In this document: positions 6,171-9,084 of the stretch, piece by piece | How the letters are laid out: every line of letters starts with the position of its first letter | How positions within the stretch are numbered: the stretch's first letter is position 1 | From: JADFXI01 sp050011415 | Lineage (GTDB): Bacteria; Nitrospirota; Thermodesulfovibrionia; Thermodesulfovibrionales; Dissulfurispiraceae | Length of the DNA stretch: 9,084 bases | Assembly (NCBI GenBank): GCA_050011415.1 | Contig: JBEKJD010000118.1 | Span: 1-9,084 of the forward strand | Direction: 5' to 3' | Program-made: the position numbers and the translations under genes | The notes under the pieces: generated by a model | What the model was told of the DNA's origin: nothing | Seen by the model: the letters and a program-made list of their open reading frames with translations, nothing else | Databases searched by the model: none

Positions 6171-7665
6171 GATATTTGATACGACATTAAGAGACGGCGA
6201 GCAGTCGCCCGGCGCTTCTATGAACGTTGACGAGAAGCTTCAGGTGGCGCGTCAGCTTATAAAGCTGGGGGTCGACATTATAGAAGCAGGCTTCCCTATC
6301 GCATCACCGGGTGATTTTGACGCCGTGCACAGGATCGCTTCGGAAGTCCAGGGTGCAACTATCGCCGGACTTGCAAGGGCCAAAGAACAGGACATAAAAA
6401 GCGCCTGGGAGGCGTTAAAGGACGCGCCCCGGAGACGTATTCATACATTCCACTCCACTTCCGACATACATTTGAAATACCAGTTCAGGGTCAGCCGCGA
6501 AGAGGCGCTGAAAAGATCGGTAGAGATGGTTGAGTTTGCAAAAAGCCTGCTTGATGATGTTGAATTCTCCCCAATGGATGCTACGAGGACCGATCCCTCT
6601 TACCTCCTGGAAGTAATAGAGGCCGTTGTCGGGGCCGGGGCATCCACCGTAAACATACCGGATACAGTTGGGTACACCACGCCTTACGAATTCGGCGCCC
6701 TGATTAAGTCAATTAAGGAAAGGATAGGCGAGAAGGCTGTGATCTCGGTCCATTGTCATAACGATCTTGGACTGGCTGTCGCAAACTCGCTTGCCGCAAT
6801 TATAAACGGAGCCGGACAGGTCGAGTGCACGGTAAACGGCATAGGGGAGCGCGCAGGCAATTGCTCGATGGAAGAGGTAGTTATGAACCTTGCAACGCGC
6901 AAGGACTTCTACGAGGCTGCAACCACTATCAACACAAAGGAGATAATCCGCACCAGCAGGCTCGTTACAAGGATCACCGGAATACCTGTGCAGCCTAACA
7001 AGGCGGTGGTAGGAGCCAATGCATTTGCACATGAATCAGGTATTCACCAGGATGGCCTTCTCAAAGAAAAGATGACTTACGAGATAATCAGGCCCGAGGA
7101 CATAGGCCTCAAAAGCACCGAACTCATCCTCGGCAAACACTCCGGGAGGCATGCGTTTAAAACAAGACTAAGCGAACTGGGATACGATCTCACTGACGAA
7201 AAGGTCGAAACCGCATTCAATAAATTCAAACACCTGGCAGACCAGAAGAAAAATATTTTCGATGAGGATATAGAAGCCCTTATCTCTGAAGAGGTATCTA
7301 AAATTCCTGAAATCTACAGCCTTATTGACCTCTCAATATCAAGCGGAACAAATGTCAGACCGACCGCTGCGCTGAAAATAAAAATAAATGGCATCGTTTT
7401 CGAGACAGTGGGACACGGCGACGGTCCGGTTGATGCCGCCTATAAGGCCATTACCGCTCTGACAAAGACAAAGAGCAATTTGCTCAAATTCGAAGTCAAA
7501 GGCATCACGGGCGGTACCGACGCATTAGGGGAAGTCAGCGTGTCGCTGGAAGAAGACGGCAAAACAGCCCGTGGAAATGGCGCTGACACCGACATTATAG
7601 TTGCCGCAGCCAAAGCGTATATCATGGCCCTCAACAAGCTTGCCGCAAGAAAAAAACAGACATAG
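6157..7665 (+). CDS. leuA: 2-isopropylmalate synthase
   Basis: LeuA condenses acetyl-CoA with 2-ketoisovalerate, the first committed step of leucine synthesis. The product is 502 aa, about the length of the common bacterial form. The TIM-barrel domain shows FDTTLRDGEQSPG (R12, D13), the metal ligands H199 and H201 in VHCHNDLG, and NGIGERAGN ending at N235. HESGIHQDG (292-300) marks the linker subdomain. Residues about 380-500 form the LeuA regulatory domain (GDGPVDA at 421-427, GADTDI at 475-480), so leucine feedback inhibition is expected. Nothing suggests homocitrate or citramalate synthase instead. ATG 6157 lies inside the end of pssA with only a weak ribosome site, so it is probably translationally coupled. 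It is the last gene of the operon. Confidence 0.97.
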   Translation: MRTIKIFDTTLRDGEQSPGASMNVDEKLQVARQLIKLGVDIIEAGFPIASPGDFDAVHRIASEVQGATIAGLARAKEQDIKSAWEALKDAPRRRIHTFHSTSDIHLKYQFRVSREEALKRSVEMVEFAKSLLDDVEFSPMDATRTDPSYLLEVIEAVVGAGASTVNIPDTVGYTTPYEFGALIKSIKERIGEKAVISVHCHNDLGLAVANSLAAIINGAGQVECTVNGIGERAGNCSMEEVVMNLATRKDFYEAATTINTKEIIRTSRLVTRITGIPVQPNKAVVGANAFAHESGIHQDGLLKEKMTYEIIRPEDIGLKSTELILGKHSGRHAFKTRLSELGYDLTDEKVETAFNKFKHLADQKKNIFDEDIEALISEEVSKIPEIYSLIDLSISSGTNVRPTAALKIKINGIVFETVGHGDGPVDAAYKAITALTKTKSNLLKFEVKGITGGTDALGEVSVSLEEDGKTARGNGADTDIIVAAAKAYIMALNKLAARKKQT

Positions 7666-7668
7666 GAA

Positions 7669-7707
7669 ATATCCGGTAGTAGGCTACTTCGTTTTTGTTC
7701 CGGATCA
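7669..7707. repeat. Left terminal inverted repeat (39 bp)
   Basis: This arm pairs with 7811-7849 over 39 bp with one G-T wobble (T7678 against G7841). It starts 3 nt after the leuA stop codon. The arm is partly self-complementary: ATCCGG (7671-7676) and CCGGAT (7700-7705) flank an odd palindrome AGTAGGCTACT (7678-7688). Confidence 0.95.
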
Positions 7708-7846
7708 CCTGAGTTCTCAGAGTGGGCTGGTAACGTCCAGCCCACATTTTGAGAAATTGCGGAAAAGACAATTTTCAGTACACACCAATGAAAAGAATCA
7801 AAAGGCTAATTGATCCGGAACAAAAACGAAGTAGCCTACTGCCGGA
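7672..7846. mobile_element. Candidate MITE with 39-bp inverted termini and TA flanks
   Basis: A 175-bp non-coding unit is bounded by TCCGG at the left and CCGGA at the right, with TA immediately outside on both sides (7670-7671 and 7847-7848). The termini are near-perfect inverted repeats and enclose about 103 nt without an open reading frame of note. Size, inverted termini and TA flanks match miniature elements moved by IS630/Tc1-mariner transposases, such as the Correia elements of Neisseria. No transposase is present. The inverted repeat is certain; mobility is inferred. It could instead be a large bidirectional terminator or an RNA processing hairpin for the leuA operon. Confidence 0.55.
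7722..7750 (+). terminator. Internal GC-rich hairpin with short T-tract
   Basis: GTGGGCTGG (7722-7730) and CCAGCCCAC (7737-7745) form a perfect 9-bp stem with a 6-nt loop, followed by ATTTT. An outer pair, TTCTCA (7714-7719) with TGAGAA (7750-7755), can extend it across an internal loop. It lies in the middle of the MITE-like element and is the best intrinsic-terminator candidate for the leuA operon. The T-run is only four bases. Confidence 0.5.
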
Positions 7847-7849
7847 TAT
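7811..7849. repeat. Right terminal inverted repeat (39 bp)
   Basis: This is the reverse complement of 7669-7707 apart from one position. It carries the same internal ATCCGG (7813-7818) and CCGGAT (7842-7847) pair, so the CCGGAT word occurs four times in the element. Confidence 0.95.
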
Positions 7850-7889
7850 ACCGCTGCGTTGACTTTTTTCAGGTGATTGCGGTATTTTT
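7848..7889 (+). terminator. Weak terminator candidate overlapping the element's right edge
   Basis: ATACCGC (7848-7854) pairs with GCGGTAT (7879-7885), which runs into TTTTT (7885-7889). The loop is large (24 nt), so efficiency is doubtful. It might be the original leuA operon terminator displaced by insertion of the repeat element. It overlaps the promoter candidate at 7859-7888. Confidence 0.3.
7859..7888 (+). promoter_or_regulatory. Promoter candidate for the exported HEAT-like gene
   Basis: TTGACT (7859-7864) matches the -35 consensus at five of six bases. TATTTT (7883-7888), 18 nt downstream, matches the -10 at four of six. A start near 7895 would place the 7896-7961 pairing segments in the 5' leader. 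Confidence 0.45.
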
Positions 7890-7895
7890 AATGCG

Positions 7896-7961
7896 TGAGG
7901 GAAAGGCCCTCAGTTGCGGAACTTGACCATAGGGCCTGAGATTCATGAGAATTTCAGGCCC
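7896..7961 (+). promoter_or_regulatory. Leader with mutually exclusive hairpins (attenuator-like)
   Basis: Four segments can pair in alternative ways. TGAGGG (7896-7901) pairs with CCCTCA (7907-7912). AGGCCCT (7904-7910) pairs with AGGGCCT (7931-7937). The latter segment also belongs to a 13-bp stem, 7932-7944 with 7949-7961 (GGGCCTGA against TCAGGCCC, one G-T wobble), closed by the tetraloop ATGA. The 1:2, 2:3, 3:4 logic resembles an attenuator or riboswitch expression platform. The strong stem ends 12 nt before the start at 7974. It matches no riboswitch class known to me, and no long T-run follows it. Confidence 0.4.
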
Positions 7962-7977
7962 GCATACTTTTACATGA
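7945..7977 (+). other. Possible 10-codon upstream ORF overlapping the next start
   Basis: The ATG at 7945 lies in the hairpin loop and opens a short frame (M-R-I-S-G-P-H-T-F-T). Its TGA stop at 7975-7977 overlaps the ATG at 7974 as ATGA. The downstream gene lacks a Shine-Dalgarno sequence, so coupled translation is possible. The short frame itself has no strong ribosome site, so it may be chance. Confidence 0.2.
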
Positions 7978-8450
7978 AAAAGACCCTGATATCATTCATA
8001 GTTTTATCTTTTTTTCTGCCCGCTCCTGCTTTTTCCATCGATGTCAATGAAACTGCAAATATTATATTGGACAGTACGATCCCATGGCGTGAGAGAATCA
8101 AGTTAATAGATGAAATTTCACCCACACGAAGTCAAAAAGTTTTGGCAACTCTCATTACTGTTTATAATGACGCATTTTTAAATTCCGCTTGTCCCTCCAT
8201 ACTCTATCATACGGTAAATGGGTTAAGGTATTATCAGGGCGATAATGCGGCAATCAGGATTGTTAGAAGAGCTATATATGACAGGGAACCTGAAGTCAGG
8301 ATGATCAGTCTTGAAGTCCTGGGTGTAATAGGCACAGAAGAAGATATTGCGTATCTGAAACCATTCCTGACGAGCAAGAATTTTTTCGAGTCCAATAATG
8401 CCCAAATAGCTATTGAACAAATCGCAAGTCGAAGTAAGGGACCGAAATAA
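7974..8450 (+). CDS. Small exported HEAT-repeat-like protein, function unknown
   Basis: The product is 158 aa from ATG 7974. That start gives a classic signal peptide: MKKT, a hydrophobic stretch, then PAPAFS with cleavage before ID at residues 21-22. An upstream in-frame TTG at 7914 would add 20 residues before the signal and run through a strong hairpin, so it is disfavoured. Residues about 35-152 are alpha-helical and look like HEAT repeats, most clearly the helix pair at 105-130 (PEVRMISLEVLGVIG, then EDIAYLKPFL) and a final helix near 142-151. There are no catalytic motifs. It is probably a periplasmic binding or assembly protein. No Shine-Dalgarno sequence is visible before the start. 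It is separated from leuA by the repeat element and probably has its own promoter. Confidence 0.8.
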   Translation: MKKTLISFIVLSFFLPAPAFSIDVNETANIILDSTIPWRERIKLIDEISPTRSQKVLATLITVYNDAFLNSACPSILYHTVNGLRYYQGDNAAIRIVRRAIYDREPEVRMISLEVLGVIGTEEDIAYLKPFLTSKNFFESNNAQIAIEQIASRSKGPK

Positions 8451-8497
8451 CCCGCTGTGCAAGAAACACAGGGCTGGGGCAGCCTGATGGAGGAAAA

Positions 8498-8893
8498 GTG
8501 GCGCACCAGATCAGTGTCAAAATATATTATGAAGATACAGATGCTGCAGGGATAGTATACTACGGCAATTTTCTTCGCTACCTCGAGAGGGCCCGGACCG
8601 AATTCCTTCTGGGCCACGGCATCAATATTGCCGAGTTGCACTTTCAGGGGATTTTCTTCCCTGTCATCCATGTCGATGTCTTTTACAAAAAACCGGCGAG
8701 ATTGGGCGAGACTATCAATATTACTACCGAGATAGCGGAGATGAAAAATGCTTCCGCTGTTCTGAAAAGCCTCATTTTCAGAAACAACACCATAATAGTC
8801 GAGGCATATGTGACCTTTGCCTGTATTGACAGAGAGGGAAAGCCGAGAAGGCTGCCTGAGGAGTTGAGGAAACTCGGAGCGCCTATAGGTTAA
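8498..8893 (+). CDS. ybgC: YbgC/FadM-family acyl-CoA thioesterase (hotdog fold)
   Basis: The protein is a small cytoplasmic hotdog-fold thioesterase that hydrolyses acyl-CoA. Family members act on short- to long-chain acyl-CoA and are linked to phospholipid metabolism and the Tol-Pal region in Proteobacteria. It is 131 aa, close to the 134 of E. coli YbgC. The signature YYEDTDAAGIVYYGNFLRYL (10-29) contains the catalytic Asp, most likely D15, followed by ERAR. GTG 8498 is chosen because GGAGG (8489-8493) lies 4 nt upstream and the protein then begins where the family does. The usual tolQ-tolR neighbours do not follow; a receiver-domain gene does. The family is secure, the exact substrate is not. 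Confidence 0.92.
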   Translation: MAHQISVKIYYEDTDAAGIVYYGNFLRYLERARTEFLLGHGINIAELHFQGIFFPVIHVDVFYKKPARLGETINITTEIAEMKNASAVLKSLIFRNNTIIVEAYVTFACIDREGKPRRLPEELRKLGAPIG

Positions 8894-8929
8894 GTAACAA
8901 TAATGTTCTATAAAATGGTTCAGATATTG

Positions 8930-8935
8930 TATAGT
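8930..8935 (+). promoter_or_regulatory. Possible -10 box close to the start of the last gene
   Basis: TATAGT (8930-8935) lies 10 nt before ATG 8946. If used, the transcript would begin only a few bases before the start codon, consistent with the lack of a ribosome site there. The -35 position (8907-8912) does not match. A TATAAA at 8909-8914 is an alternative that would give a normal leader. Confidence 0.25.
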
Positions 8936-8945
8936 ATTTCAAGCC

Positions 8946-9084
8946 ATGAAGGTTTTGATCGCAGACACATCTGCTGAGACAGAAAACATTCTGGGGCCTA
9001 TGCTTCAGAATCAGGGATATGAGTGCTGCTTCATAGCCAGCAACGGCAACATCATCGAGACGGTCTACCACGAATGTCCGGATG
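8946..9084 (+). CDS. Receiver-domain (response regulator) protein, partial
   Basis: The frame from ATG 8946 stays open to the window edge (46 codons) and begins MKVLIADTSAETENIL. It continues LQNQGYECCFIASNG and ends HECPD. This is the first third of a CheY-type receiver: strand 1 (KVLIAD), helix 1, strand 2, helix 2, then the PD that normally precedes the phosphorylated Asp strand. The usual acidic pair reads D7-T8, so one acidic residue is missing. Output domains, if any, lie beyond the window. No Shine-Dalgarno sequence precedes the ATG. Confidence 0.75.
   Translation, partial: MKVLIADTSAETENILGPMLQNQGYECCFIASNGNIIETVYHECPD

Noticed and set aside
7601..7813. A 70-codon plus-strand frame running from the end of leuA across the repeat element
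   Set aside because: It overlaps leuA in another frame and reads through both structured arms. The peptide has no recognisable features, so I regard it as chance.
7891..7926. Eleven-codon leader peptide starting at ATG 7891
   Set aside because: There is no ribosome site, no run of codons for one amino acid, and the predicted transcript start near 7895 would exclude its start codon.
8451..8484. Hairpins CTGTG/CACAG and GGCT/AGCC between the HEAT-like gene and ybgC as a terminator
   Set aside because: Stems are short, one has a bulge, and no T-tract follows. The gap is only 47 nt and may simply be read through.

Overview
The window is a bacterial chromosome segment of moderate GC content in which every convincing gene lies on the + strand. 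No rRNA, tRNA, CRISPR array or transposase gene was seen. The gene order ilvC-psd-pssA-leuA is, from general knowledge, typical of Deltaproteobacteria (Geobacter-like) and Nitrospirota (Thermodesulfovibrio-like). Single-domain Rcp-type response regulators and small exported TPR/HEAT proteins also fit such an anaerobic, environmental, Gram-negative lineage. This placement is an inference, because no marker gene fixes it.

Layout. Positions 1-191 are a leader with a strong hairpin (3-40), repeated ACTGT words and a possible -10 box. An exported TPR protein of unknown function (192-1187) lies 2 nt before htpG (1190-3103), which encodes the Hsp90 chaperone. A promoter-like site inside a small inverted repeat then precedes a single-domain response regulator (3176-3616). 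A roughly 100-nt gap with overlapping hairpins leads to the tight block ilvC (3720-4736), psd (4738-5370), pssA (5367-6170) and leuA (6157-7665). Neighbours in this block are 1 nt apart or overlap by 4 and 14 nt, so it is almost certainly one operon. Three nucleotides after the leuA stop begins a 181-bp element with 39-bp near-perfect terminal inverted repeats (7669-7849). It looks like a TA-targeting MITE. Next come a promoter candidate and a leader whose segments can pair in mutually exclusive ways (7896-7961). They lie before a small exported HEAT-repeat-like protein (7974-8450). A YbgC-type acyl-CoA thioesterase follows (8498-8893), and the start of another receiver-domain protein (8946 onward) is cut off by the window edge.

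How the genes work together. IlvC and LeuA supply valine, isoleucine and leucine synthesis. Psd and PssA make phosphatidylethanolamine from CDP-diacylglycerol and serine. Their co-transcription joins branched-chain amino-acid synthesis to membrane lipid synthesis, a conserved but little-explained pairing. The acetolactate synthase genes (ilvB, ilvN/H) that usually precede ilvC in such clusters are not next to it here.

Most worth a second look: the MITE-like element immediately after leuA; the switch-like leader at 7896-7961, with a tiny upstream ORF ending on the next gene's start codon; and the Ser-Ser in place of Gly-Ser at the self-cleavage site of the phosphatidylserine decarboxylase. I did not find a wholly new multi-gene system in this window.
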